A stretch of 39,774 bases of DNA, taken from positions 1 to 39,774 of the forward strand of contig NZ_VFAC01000036.1 in the NCBI RefSeq assembly GCF_007644105.1, in the 5' to 3' direction. The notes under the pieces were generated by a model that worked only from the letters and a program-made list of their open reading frames with translations, did not search any database and was not told the origin of the DNA. The DNA comes from Elioraea rosea. GTDB lineage: Bacteria; Pseudomonadota; Alphaproteobacteria; Acetobacterales; Acetobacteraceae. Of this stretch, positions 1 through 9,155 are shown piece after piece (the stretch's first letter is position 1; every line of letters starts with the position of its first letter). Both the position numbers and the translations under genes were made by a program.

Positions 1-195
1 CACGCGGCTCCTGGGCGGCGTGACCGTCCGCGCGGCGAGGCCGAGCGCCCCTCGCGCGGCCGCGGCCGAGACGACCGCGAGGAGCGCGAGGACCGCGTCG
101 TCGGCTTCGGCGACTTCATGCCCGACTTCATGCGCCTGCCGCGCCGCGCGGCCTCGCGCGCCCCGCTTGCCGACGCCGAGGACGCTGCGGCCTGA
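1..195 (+). CDS. C-terminal fragment of a cut-off gene, possibly DEAD-box RNA helicase
   Basis: Frame 1 is open from the first base to the TGA at 193-195. It encodes about 64 residues: a tail rich in Arg, Gly, Asp and Glu, then a short hydrophobic segment containing GFGDFMPDFM, then an Ala/Arg-rich end. A basic, low-complexity tail closing with a GFG-D-x-x-P-x-F-type segment resembles the ends of some alphaproteobacterial DEAD-box RNA helicases. No helicase core is inside the window, so the family call is a guess. The next gene starts 54 bases downstream with its own ribosome binding site. Confidence 0.35.
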   Translation, partial: HAAPGRRDRPRGEAERPSRGRGRDDREEREDRVVGFGDFMPDFMRLPRRAASRAPLADAEDAAA

Positions 196-249
196 GGGCC
201 GCACGCCTCGCCTCTCCCCCGCCCGAGGCTTTCCCCGAAGGAGACCGTC

Positions 250-1668
250 ATGGCCGAGTGGATGACCCATGCCCGCTTCGATGGGCCCATCGTGATGATC
301 GGCTTCGGCTCGATCGGCCGCGGCACGTTGCCGCTGATCCTCCGCCACATCGACGCGCCGCGCGAGAAGATGCTGGTGATCGATCCCGATGACAGCGCCC
401 GCGCCATCGCCGAGAAGGAGGGCATCCGCTTCCGCAAGCTCGCGCTCACCCGCGAGAACCTGCGCTCCGAGCTCGAGCCGCTGCTGAAGAACGGCGGCTT
501 CCTGGTGAACCTATCCGTCGAGGTGTCCTCCGTCGCGCTCGTCACGCTCTGCCGCGAGTGGGGCGCACTCTACCTCGACACCTGCATCGAGCCCTGGCCC
601 GGCGGCTACACCGACCCGTCCCTCTCGATGAGCCAGCGCACGAACTACGCGCTGCGCGAGGGCATGCGGGCGCTACGCCGGCCCGGCCACAACGACCCCA
701 CCGCGCTGATCGCGCACGGCGCGAACCCGGGGATGGTGAGCCACTTCGTCAAGCAGGCGCTCGTCAATCTCGCCGACAGCCTTGGCAAGGACGCGACCGC
801 GCCGACGACGCGCGAGGGCTGGAGCAGGCTCGCGCAGAGCCTCGGCGTGAAGGGCCTCCACATCGCCGAGCGCGACACGCAGCGCGCGAGCAGGCCGAAG
901 GAGATCGGCGAGTTCGTCAACACCTGGTCGATCGAGGGGTTCCTGTCGGAAGGGATGCAGCCGGCGGAGCTCGGCTTCGGCACGCATGAGAAGGCACTGC
1001 CGCCCGATGGACGCCGCCACGAGTTCGGCTGCGACGCAGCCATCTACCTCGCCCGCCCGGGATGCGCGACGCGCGTGCGAAGCTGGGTTCCCTCCGCCGG
1101 GCCGCAGCTCGCCTGGCTCATCACGCACAACGAAAGCATCTCGATCGCGGATTATTTCACTCTCCGCGAGGGCGACCGGGTAACGTACCGTCCCACCTGC
1201 CACTACGCCTACCACCCGTGCGACGACACGGTGCTGTCGCTGCACGAGTTCGAGGGCCGCGCCTTCGATCGCCAGCCGCGGATCCGGCTGATGAACGATG
1301 AGATCACCGACGGCATCGACGAGCTCGGCGTGCTGCTCTACGGCCATGGCCGAAACGCCTACTGGTTCGGCAGCCAGCTTTCGATCGCGGAGGCGCGCCG
1401 GCTGGCGCCCTATCAGAACGCCACCGGCCTGCAGGTGACCTCGGCCGTGCTCGCCGGAATGGTGTGGGCCATCGAGAACCCGCGCGCCGGCGTGGTGGAC
1501 GCGGACGAGATCGACTGGCGCCGCTGCCTCGAAGTGCAGATGCCCTATCTCGGCCCCGTGGTCGGCGCCTTCACCGACTGGACGCCACTGACCAACCGCC
1601 CGGGCCTCTTCGCCGAGGACGTGGACCTCGACGATCCCTGGCAGTTCCGGAACGTGATCGTCCGGTAG
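250..1668 (+). CDS. hss: Homospermidine synthase
   Basis: A 472-residue protein that makes sym-homospermidine by NAD-dependent transfer of an aminobutyl group between two putrescines or from spermidine to putrescine; it is cytosolic. The N-terminus carries a Rossmann dinucleotide-binding loop (IVMIGFGSIGRG, about residues 14-25), followed by the LDTCIEPW and AHGANPGMVSHF segments and a substrate domain running to the C-terminus, as in the bacterial Hss family. Length matches the family (about 470-480). AAGGAGA lies a few bases before the ATG. It stands alone, with a 95-base gap before the AraC-type gene. Homospermidine is a common polyamine in alphaproteobacteria, which fits the rest of the window. 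Confidence 0.93.
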   Translation: MAEWMTHARFDGPIVMIGFGSIGRGTLPLILRHIDAPREKMLVIDPDDSARAIAEKEGIRFRKLALTRENLRSELEPLLKNGGFLVNLSVEVSSVALVTLCREWGALYLDTCIEPWPGGYTDPSLSMSQRTNYALREGMRALRRPGHNDPTALIAHGANPGMVSHFVKQALVNLADSLGKDATAPTTREGWSRLAQSLGVKGLHIAERDTQRASRPKEIGEFVNTWSIEGFLSEGMQPAELGFGTHEKALPPDGRRHEFGCDAAIYLARPGCATRVRSWVPSAGPQLAWLITHNESISIADYFTLREGDRVTYRPTCHYAYHPCDDTVLSLHEFEGRAFDRQPRIRLMNDEITDGIDELGVLLYGHGRNAYWFGSQLSIAEARRLAPYQNATGLQVTSAVLAGMVWAIENPRAGVVDADEIDWRRCLEVQMPYLGPVVGAFTDWTPLTNRPGLFAEDVDLDDPWQFRNVIVR

Positions 1669-1763
1669 CTGGAACGGGCAAGCCCTCGCGCAATCCGCTT
1701 GGGCCTGTCCGGGCTGACCGCCTATCCTTGGCCAGCGAACCGACACGGCGGGCGGGGGGGCGG

Positions 1764-2648
1764 ATGGGCAAGGCTGGCGGGTCCCTCGTGCCGATGGCAC
1801 GGTTCTACGAGGCGGAGCCGCTCCGGCATTACGTCGAAAGCCACAAGCTGGTCGGCAATGCCGGATGGATGGCCGAGCTTCGCCAGCCCGCCGGCGACTA
1901 CTCCTCGCCCCCGGCGCCCGAACTCCTCCTGGTGCAGCCGCTCTCGCCCGGCATCAGCCTGCGCAAGGTGTGGGGCTCCGCCCGGTTCGACGGCATCGTA
2001 CCTTCCTCCTCGCTGTGGATGGTTCCCGTCGGGACGGCGACGGACCTCATCGTTCGCGTCCCGCACGCCATTCGCGCCCTAACGATCACCACCGCGCTGC
2101 TGCACGAGACCTTCGTCGAACTCGGGACGGCGCCGGATTTCGCCGCGCTCTCTTCCGGCCCCTTCTTCGATCGGACGGCCGAGCACTGGATGACCGGCCT
2201 CTGGCACATCCAGAGCCAGGGGATGCGGCCCGGACGGCTGCATCTCGACGGAATGCTGCAGCATCTCCTGGCGCAACTCGCGTCGCTTGCGGGCGATGCG
2301 CCGAAGCCTGCAAAGGGAGGCCTGTCGCCCCGCGTCGTCGCACGCGTGACGGAGGCGATCGCCGAAGCGGAGGGCGATGCGCTCTCCCTCGCAGAGCTCG
2401 CCGCGATCGCCAACCTCTCGCCGTTCCATTTCGCCAAGGCATTCAAGGCCTCGCTCGGCGTCTCGCCGCATCGCTTCCAGAAGCGTCTTCGCCTCGAGCG
2501 CGCGCGCGAGATGCTCGCGGCAGGAGGGTCGTCGGTGCTCGAGGTCGCGCTCGCCGTCGGCTACGAATCCGGCCAGGCCCTGTCGCGCGCGTTCCGGCAG
2601 GAGTTCGGAACCTCGCCGCGCGCGGTACGCGGGGGCCGGCGCGGGTGA
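1764..2648 (+). CDS. AraC family transcriptional regulator
   Basis: A 294-residue DNA-binding regulator. The C-terminal about 90 residues hold the two helix-turn-helix units of the AraC family: LSLAELAAIANLSPFHFAKA, then the FQKRLRLERAREML linker helix, then VLEVALAVGYESGQALSRAF and a closing FGTSPRAVR. The N-terminal about 190 residues would be the effector or dimerisation part and are not recognisable. The start is uncertain: ATG 1764 follows a G-rich stretch, and ATG 1794 is an in-frame alternative. The next gene downstream, a YcaC-like hydrolase, is separated by 104 bases that contain repeated half-sites. Control of that hydrolase is the simplest inference. Confidence 0.88.
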   Translation: MGKAGGSLVPMARFYEAEPLRHYVESHKLVGNAGWMAELRQPAGDYSSPPAPELLLVQPLSPGISLRKVWGSARFDGIVPSSSLWMVPVGTATDLIVRVPHAIRALTITTALLHETFVELGTAPDFAALSSGPFFDRTAEHWMTGLWHIQSQGMRPGRLHLDGMLQHLLAQLASLAGDAPKPAKGGLSPRVVARVTEAIAEAEGDALSLAELAAIANLSPFHFAKAFKASLGVSPHRFQKRLRLERAREMLAAGGSSVLEVALAVGYESGQALSRAFRQEFGTSPRAVRGGRRG

Positions 2649-2693
2649 CCTGCGAATAGCGCAGGATCGGTCACCTTTCCCAAGCCCGGTCAC
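2644..2693. promoter_or_regulatory. Candidate operator with three GGTCAC half-sites and a small inverted repeat
   Basis: GGTGACC (2644-2650) overlaps the end of the AraC-type gene and is inverted relative to two direct CGGTCAC copies at 2668-2674 and 2687-2693, which lie 19 bases apart. An inverted repeat CCTGCG-5 bases-CGCAGG sits at 2649-2665. AraC-family proteins typically bind direct repeats about two helical turns apart, so this is a plausible site for the adjacent regulator acting on the hydrolase gene. No clear -35/-10 pair was identified. Confidence 0.35.
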
Positions 2694-2752
2694 GCATCCG
2701 CCCAGCCTGCGTTCCTAACGTGGCGGCCCGTTCCACGCCCGAAGGAATGCCC

Positions 2753-3454
2753 ATGCTCTCGCCGCTCGCCACTGCCCGCCGGCTCGACCCGAACGACACG
2801 GTCTATCTCCCCATCGACTACATGCACGGGCTGATGACGGCCTGCCGATCGATCGAGCCGGGACTTCTTCGCAACAACGCCGTCGCGCTGACCAAGGTGG
2901 CCCGGCTTTTCCGCCTGCCGACCTTCGGCACGGGCGACCGCTCTGGGCGAACCTATCTCGGCGCCGAGATGTCGGAGATCGAGGAGATCATTCCCGACAT
3001 GCAATTCTTCAATCGCTCGACCGTCGGCGCGTGGGACGCGCCGGGCTATGCCGATGCCGTGCGTGCGACGGGGCGGCGACAGCTGGTGATGGCCGGCATC
3101 ACCACCGAGCAATGCGTCACCTTCACCGCCCAGCCCGCGCTTGCGGAAGGGTTCCAGGTCTATGTCGTGCTCGATGCTTCGGCCTCGCTCGACAGCCGCG
3201 CGGAGATGGCCGCCGTCGCGCGGCTGACCGCGATGGGCGCGGTGGTGACCACCTGGTCGCCGGTCGCTGCCGAGCTGCTGGGTGATTTCGCGCGGCCCGA
3301 GGCGGGCGAGCTGATCCGGATCTACTCCGAGCACCATGGCGCACTGCGCATGGTGGAGGACGCGTTCAAGGTCGCGACACGGGCTGCACGCTCCGCGCCC
3401 GGCGGCGCCGACAACGCGGGACGGGAGGCGTCGTACCGCGAAGCCGTGGGGTGA
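2753..3454 (+). CDS. YcaC-like isochorismatase-family cysteine hydrolase
   Basis: A 233-residue protein of the isochorismatase-like fold, which hydrolyses small amides or related bonds through an Asp-Lys-Cys triad. Asp22 (PIDYMHG) and Cys121 (GITTEQCVTF) are in the expected places. The segment normally carrying the Lys reads FNRSTVGAW, with Arg88 at the likely Lys position. The layout (AWDAPGYADAVRATGRRQLV, then TTEQC) is closest to the YcaC subgroup; the substrate is unknown. GAAGGA at 2741-2746 lies six bases before ATG 2753, favouring it over ATG 2747, which directly abuts the site. It follows the AraC-type gene and probably answers to it. Confidence 0.82.
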   Translation: MLSPLATARRLDPNDTVYLPIDYMHGLMTACRSIEPGLLRNNAVALTKVARLFRLPTFGTGDRSGRTYLGAEMSEIEEIIPDMQFFNRSTVGAWDAPGYADAVRATGRRQLVMAGITTEQCVTFTAQPALAEGFQVYVVLDASASLDSRAEMAAVARLTAMGAVVTTWSPVAAELLGDFARPEAGELIRIYSEHHGALRMVEDAFKVATRAARSAPGGADNAGREASYREAVG

Positions 3455-3512
3455 ACGGCTGCGATGCCAAACCCTCTGGAGCGGCGTCGCAATCGTTCGC
3501 GCGCCTCCCGTC

Positions 3513-4805
3513 TCACTGCGCCCGGTTCGGCGTGATCCTCCAGACGGTGTTCGAGAGGTCGTCAGCGACGATCAACGCGCCGCGCGGGTCGACCGTCACG
3601 CCGACGGGCCGGCCGCGCACCTTGCCGTCCTCGCCCAGGAACCCGGTGACGACATCGATCGGGTCGCCCGCCGGGCGGCCATCGCTGAACGGAACGAACA
3701 CCACCCGGTAGCCTGACGGGATGTTCCGGTTCCAGCTTCCATGCTCGCCGACGAACACCCCGTCGGCGAAGGTCTGGCCCATCGCAGGCGTCGAGAACGC
3801 GACGCCGAGTGCGGCGACATGCGCGCCGAGACTGTAGTCGGGCGTGATCGCCGCGGCGACCTTCTCCGGGTCCTGCGGCTGGGCGCGCCGGTCGACGTTC
3901 CGGCCCCAGTAGCTGTAGGGCCAGCCGTAGAAGCCGCCTTCGCGCACGGAGGTGAGGTAGTCGGGAACCAGGTTCGGACCGATCTCGTCGCGCTCGTTCA
4001 CCACTGCCCAGAGCGTGTCCGTTTCGGGCTGGATGGTGAGCGCGGTCGGGTTGCGAAGGCCGGTGGCGTAGGGCTTGTGCGCGCCGGTCTCCGCGTCGAT
4101 CTGCCACACCATCGCCCGGTCGACCTCGGCGGTCATGCCGCGCTCGGTGATGTTGCTGTTCGATCCGATGCCGACATAAAGGAACCCCCCGTCGGGGCTC
4201 GCCGCCAGCGCCTTGGTCCAGTGGTGATTGATGGCCGAGGGAAGCTTCGCGACCTCCGTCGGCGGCCCGCTCGCCTCGGTCTGGCCGTCCACATAGTCGA
4301 AGCGTACGAGCGCGTCCTGGTTCGCGACATAGATCGCGCCATTGACGAACGCGAGGCCGTAGGGCGCGTTGAGATCGTCTGCGAACACGCCGCGTTCGGA
4401 GTAGCTTCCGTCGCCGCTCGGATCGCGCAGCAGCGTCAGCCTGTCGCCGCCGGTCACGGAGCTCTTGCCGAGCCCCTTGATGAAGCCGGCGATGAAGTCC
4501 TTCGGCCGGAGCGGCGGCGCGTTCCCGCCCGATCCTTCGGCGACCAGGATGTCTCCGTTCGGAAGAAGCAGGGTCTGGCGCGGGATCCTGAGATCGGTCG
4601 CGATCGCGCGGATCGTGTAGCCCTCCGGCACCGTCGGGAGCTCGTTGCCCCAGTCTGCAGGCCTCGGCACCGTCATGTCCGGCAACAGGCCGCGGCGCGG
4701 CTCCGGCAGCTCGGGGTTGGTGCCGCGCTGCACCGGGCCGGGGTCGTTGTCGCAGGCGGAAAGTGCGATCGCGGCGAAGCCGATCAGCAGAAGAGCGCGC
4801 ATCAT
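3513..4805 (-). CDS. Sorbosone/glucose dehydrogenase-like beta-propeller lipoprotein
   Basis: A 430-residue exported protein related to PQQ-dependent sugar dehydrogenases (L-sorbosone dehydrogenase/GSDH family). The first 18 residues form a lipoprotein signal peptide ending in LSAC, so it is likely anchored on the periplasmic side. The mature part starts with a Pro-rich stretch, then YTIRAIATDLRIPRQTLLLP, GDILVAEGSG and repeated Tyr-Val-Gly / Trp-x-Val blades typical of a six-bladed propeller. The last blades contain GVAFSTPAMGQTFADGVFVG and GSWNRNIPSGYRVVFVPF. Substrate and PQQ binding are not shown by the sequence. Its start overlaps the DUF2231 stop (ATGA, with a second ATG immediately after), so the two are translationally coupled. 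Confidence 0.85.
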   Translation of the reverse strand: MMRALLLIGFAAIALSACDNDPGPVQRGTNPELPEPRRGLLPDMTVPRPADWGNELPTVPEGYTIRAIATDLRIPRQTLLLPNGDILVAEGSGGNAPPLRPKDFIAGFIKGLGKSSVTGGDRLTLLRDPSGDGSYSERGVFADDLNAPYGLAFVNGAIYVANQDALVRFDYVDGQTEASGPPTEVAKLPSAINHHWTKALAASPDGGFLYVGIGSNSNITERGMTAEVDRAMVWQIDAETGAHKPYATGLRNPTALTIQPETDTLWAVVNERDEIGPNLVPDYLTSVREGGFYGWPYSYWGRNVDRRAQPQDPEKVAAAITPDYSLGAHVAALGVAFSTPAMGQTFADGVFVGEHGSWNRNIPSGYRVVFVPFSDGRPAGDPIDVVTGFLGEDGKVRGRPVGVTVDPRGALIVADDLSNTVWRITPNRAQ

Positions 4806-5233
4806 CGCACCTCATGGGCATGGGGGCGGGAATAGCCCATCCAGGCGGCGACGAAGGCCAGCAGCGCCGTGACGGCGGAGAGGTAGAGCCCCTCCGGCAT
4901 GGTCGCCCAGGCATCCATCGCGTGGACGAGGGCGTTGATGAACCCGATCACCCACATCGCGAGGAGGACGAGGAAGTAGACGGCAAGGCGCCTGCGGCGC
5001 TCGCGCGGGCCGCGGACCAGCTCGACAAGCGCCCAGAGCATCGCGACGGCGCCGAACAGCAGCCCGCCGGTGATGAGCCAGGACGAGAAGTTCGCCCACT
5101 GGACGTGGAAGCTCGCCCAGTAGGCGAGATCGCTGATGAGCGCGCCAAGGAAGAGGGGGAACGGAAAGGCCAGTAGGATCGCGTGAAGCGGGTGCAGGGG
5201 CCTCGGAACCCCTGGAGCGGATATCGCGACCAT
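4802..5233 (-). CDS. DUF2231 family membrane protein
   Basis: A 143-residue inner-membrane protein with four predicted hydrophobic helices: [18 protein letters not shown], an [19 protein letters not shown] segment, [20 protein letters not shown], and [16 protein letters not shown]. The opening [15 protein letters not shown] and the layout match DUF2231. GGAGGAGG sits four bases before ATG 5233, which favours that start over the upstream in-frame TTG. It is the first gene of a two-gene unit with the sugar-dehydrogenase-like lipoprotein and overlaps it by four bases. DUF2231 proteins are often neighbours of periplasmic redox proteins, so an electron-transfer or membrane-anchoring role is possible but unproven. 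Confidence 0.85.
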   Translation of the reverse strand: MVAISAPGVPRPLHPLHAILLAFPFPLFLGALISDLAYWASFHVQWANFSSWLITGGLLFGAVAMLWALVELVRGPRERRRRLAVYFLVLLAMWVIGFINALVHAMDAWATMPEGLYLSAVTALLAFVAAWMGYSRPHAHEVR

Positions 5234-5344
5234 GATGCCTCCTCCGTGCAAAAAAAGCGCCGCCAGCCGCCATCGCGGCCGACGCCAGCCCGGTCAACGC
5301 GGTGCATCCAGGATGGTTCCAACCCCGGAGCGCGGAGGCAGCAC

Positions 5345-5372
5345 GGGCAGGCTCGGGAAGTTCGTCCTGCCC
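5345..5372 (+). other. Inverted repeat in the leader of the glutaryl-CoA dehydrogenase gene
   Basis: GGGCAGG (5345-5351) and CCTGCCC (5366-5372) could pair as a seven-base stem with a 14-base loop in the 208-base divergent spacer between the DUF2231 and acyl-CoA dehydrogenase genes. There is no T-run. It may be a leader hairpin or operator; chance pairing in GC-rich DNA is also possible. The same spacer holds an A-run at 5249-5256. Confidence 0.2.
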
Positions 5373-5441
5373 TCGATCCCGGGCGCCCTTGCCCCCCGCC
5401 CCCCCGCGGCGATATCACCGGACAGAAACGGGAGACCCGCC

Positions 5442-6668
<1,227 letters not shown>

Positions 6669-7928
6669 TGCTCCGGCTGCCGAACCCCTGACGCTCGCCG
6701 TCGCCCGCCTCGGCGCGGGCGGCGACGGGATCGCCACGCTTCCTGATGGGCGGGCCGCCTACATCGCCGGCGCGCTTCCCGGCGAGACGGTCGAGGCAGC
6801 GCCTGGGGCAAAGCGCGGGGAAGGCGTGGCCGCGCGGCTCGTCTCCGTGCTCTCGCCCTCGCCCGAGCGTATCGCCCCGCCATGCCAGCACGCTGCCCTC
6901 TGCGGCGGCTGCTCGGTGCAGCACATGGGCGAGGCGCTCTACGCCACCTGGAAGGCGGGGCTCGCTGCTGCGGCTCTGTCCCGCGCGGGCTTTCCCGCGG
7001 TGGCGATGGCCCCGCTGGCAAGAAGCGCGCCGGGCACGCGCCGCAGGGCGGACCTTGCCATCCGCCTCGAGGGGCGGCACGCGATCGTGGGTTTCCACGC
7101 GCGCGGTTCGGGGGCGGTCGCCGACATTCCGGGCTGTCTCGTGCTTCACCCCGCCCTGCGGGAGGCCGCCGCCGCGCTGAGGGCGGCCGCACCGCGCTTC
7201 GCCGCGCTGCTGCGCGACGCTTCCGCGGTGATGACGCTCGCGCGCGAGGGCGTCGATCTCTGGCTCGTCTCCGCCCGCGTACCGGATGGGCCGACGCGCG
7301 CCGCGCTTGCCGCCTTCGCGCGCGAGGCAAGGCTCGCCCGATTGAACTGGTCGCAGCCAGGCCATGAGGCAGAGCCCGTCGCCGTGCTCGCGCCGCCCAC
7401 CGTCCGCTTCGGGGCGGCCTCCGTCCCGCTTCCGGCGGGGGCGTTCCTGCAGGCGACGGAGGAAGGCGAGGCCGCGATCGTCTCTGCCGTCCTCGCCGCG
7501 CTGGCCGACCTGCCCGCCAATGCGCGCGTGGCCGACCTCTACGCGGGCTGCGGCACCCTCACCTTCCCGCTCGCGGAGCGGTTCCGGGTTCTCGCAGCGG
7601 AGGGCGAGGCCGCCTCGGTCGCCGCGCTGAAGAAGGGCATCGGCAGCGCCGGCCTGTCGGGCCGCATCGTCGCGGAGGCGCGGGACCTCACGACCCGGCC
7701 GCTCTCGGCTGCCGAGCAGAAGGGACTGGCGGCGGTGGTGCTCGATCCGCCGCGCGACGGGGCTGCAGCGCAGGTCGCCGCCCTCGCCTCGGGACCCACC
7801 CGGCGAATCGTATACGTATCCTGCAATCCCAATGCCTTGGCGCGCGATGCCAGGATCCTGCACGAAGCCGGGTTCCGGCTCGACGGCGCCGTACCGATCG
7901 ACCAGTTCCTGTGGTCTCCGCATCTCGA

Positions 7929-9155
7929 ATGCGTCGCCTCCTTCTCGCGCTGAGCCTTCTCGCAGGCTGCGGCGGCGAGGCGGGGCGGCTGCTCGGCGAC
8001 ATCGAGGCCGGCCCGGGCCCGAGCGACCTGAAGGCTTCGACGCCTGCCCCGAGCCTGAAGCCCGTTACAGTGGCAGGCCACCCGGCCGATCTCTGGGTGC
8101 CGGGCGAGGAACCGCTCGCACGGCTCGTTCTCGTGCCCGGCCTCTCCGAGCAGGGGCGTCGTGATGCGCGCCTCGTGCCGCTGGCGCAGAGCCTGGCGCG
8201 GGCGCGGTTCCTCGTCCTTGTGCCCGAGCTTCCTGCCGCCAGGCGCCTCTCCGCCGATGCCGCTGATGCAGCGGTGATCGAGGCGGCGATCGACGCGCTG
8301 CCGGAGGGGCCCGGGCCGGCGGGGGTCGCGGCGATCAGCTACGCCGCCGGCCCCGCCTTCCTCGCGGCCGCGCGGGCGGGCAAGCGGCTCGGCTTCGTCG
8401 CCACCCTGGGCGCCTACCAGTCGACCGAGGCGGTGGTGACCTTCCTCGCCACCGGTGCCTGGCGGAACCCGGGCGAGACAGGCTGGCGGCAGGGGCGTCC
8501 TGCGCGGGGGTCGGTCTGGCTGTTCCTGCTCGCCAATGCGGCGTCGCTGCCCGATGCGGGGGACCGCGCGCTTCTTGCTGAGATTGCACGGCGGCGGCTC
8601 GCAGGCATCGACGCGGCCACCCTTGCGGGGAGGCTCACCCCGTCCGGTGCCGCCGTCCTGGCGCTCGCGGAGGAAAACGATCCAGACGCAATTCCACGAC
8701 GGATCAATGACCTGCCATCCGGAATGCAGAACTCGCTCGAAGCGCTGACGCTCACACCCGAACGGCTCGCGGGGTTCGCCGCCTGCGCCATCCTCGTCCA
8801 TGGCGAGGAGGACCCGATCGTGCCGCCTTCCGAGAGCCGCCGCCTCGCCGCGATGCTGGGCGACCGGGCGGTGCTTCATGTCATCCCCGGGCTCGACCAT
8901 ATCGACCCGCGCGGCCTCTCCCTCGCGGGCCGCCTCGCGATGCTCGAGTCGGCGCGGGACCTGCTTGCCGCCCGCGACGGGGCCGACCCGTGCGCGCTCA
9001 GGCGATCGCGTTCTGCACCCAACGCGCCCAGGCGAGCACGGCGCGGTCCTCGCCCATCCGCCCGACGATCTGGATGCCCAAGGGAAGCCCCTTCGGCCCA
9101 GTGCCTGCCGGAACGGTCACGCAGGGAACGCGAAGCGTCGTCCAGAGGTAGTTGA
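7929..9155 (+). CDS. Alpha/beta-hydrolase lipoprotein with an unusual C-terminal tail
   Basis: A 408-residue exported protein. MRRLLLALSLLAGC is a lipoprotein signal peptide with the lipobox LAGC. An alpha/beta-hydrolase fold follows: LARLVLVPGLSEQG, RFLVLVPELP, a nucleophile-elbow candidate AAISYAAGPA that lacks a strict G-x-S-x-G, then ILVHGEEDPIVPPSES (acid) and VIPGLDHIDPRG (His). The hydrolase domain ends near 8990. The frame then continues about 50 residues of Arg/Pro/Ser-rich sequence to the TGA at 9153-9155, antisense to the amidase 3' end, so the tail is either real readthrough coding or a lost stop. It overlaps the methyltransferase end by 25 bases. Confidence 0.78.
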   Translation: MRRLLLALSLLAGCGGEAGRLLGDIEAGPGPSDLKASTPAPSLKPVTVAGHPADLWVPGEEPLARLVLVPGLSEQGRRDARLVPLAQSLARARFLVLVPELPAARRLSADAADAAVIEAAIDALPEGPGPAGVAAISYAAGPAFLAAARAGKRLGFVATLGAYQSTEAVVTFLATGAWRNPGETGWRQGRPARGSVWLFLLANAASLPDAGDRALLAEIARRRLAGIDAATLAGRLTPSGAAVLALAEENDPDAIPRRINDLPSGMQNSLEALTLTPERLAGFAACAILVHGEEDPIVPPSESRRLAAMLGDRAVLHVIPGLDHIDPRGLSLAGRLAMLESARDLLAARDGADPCALRRSRSAPNAPRRARRGPRPSARRSGCPREAPSAQCLPERSRREREASSRGS

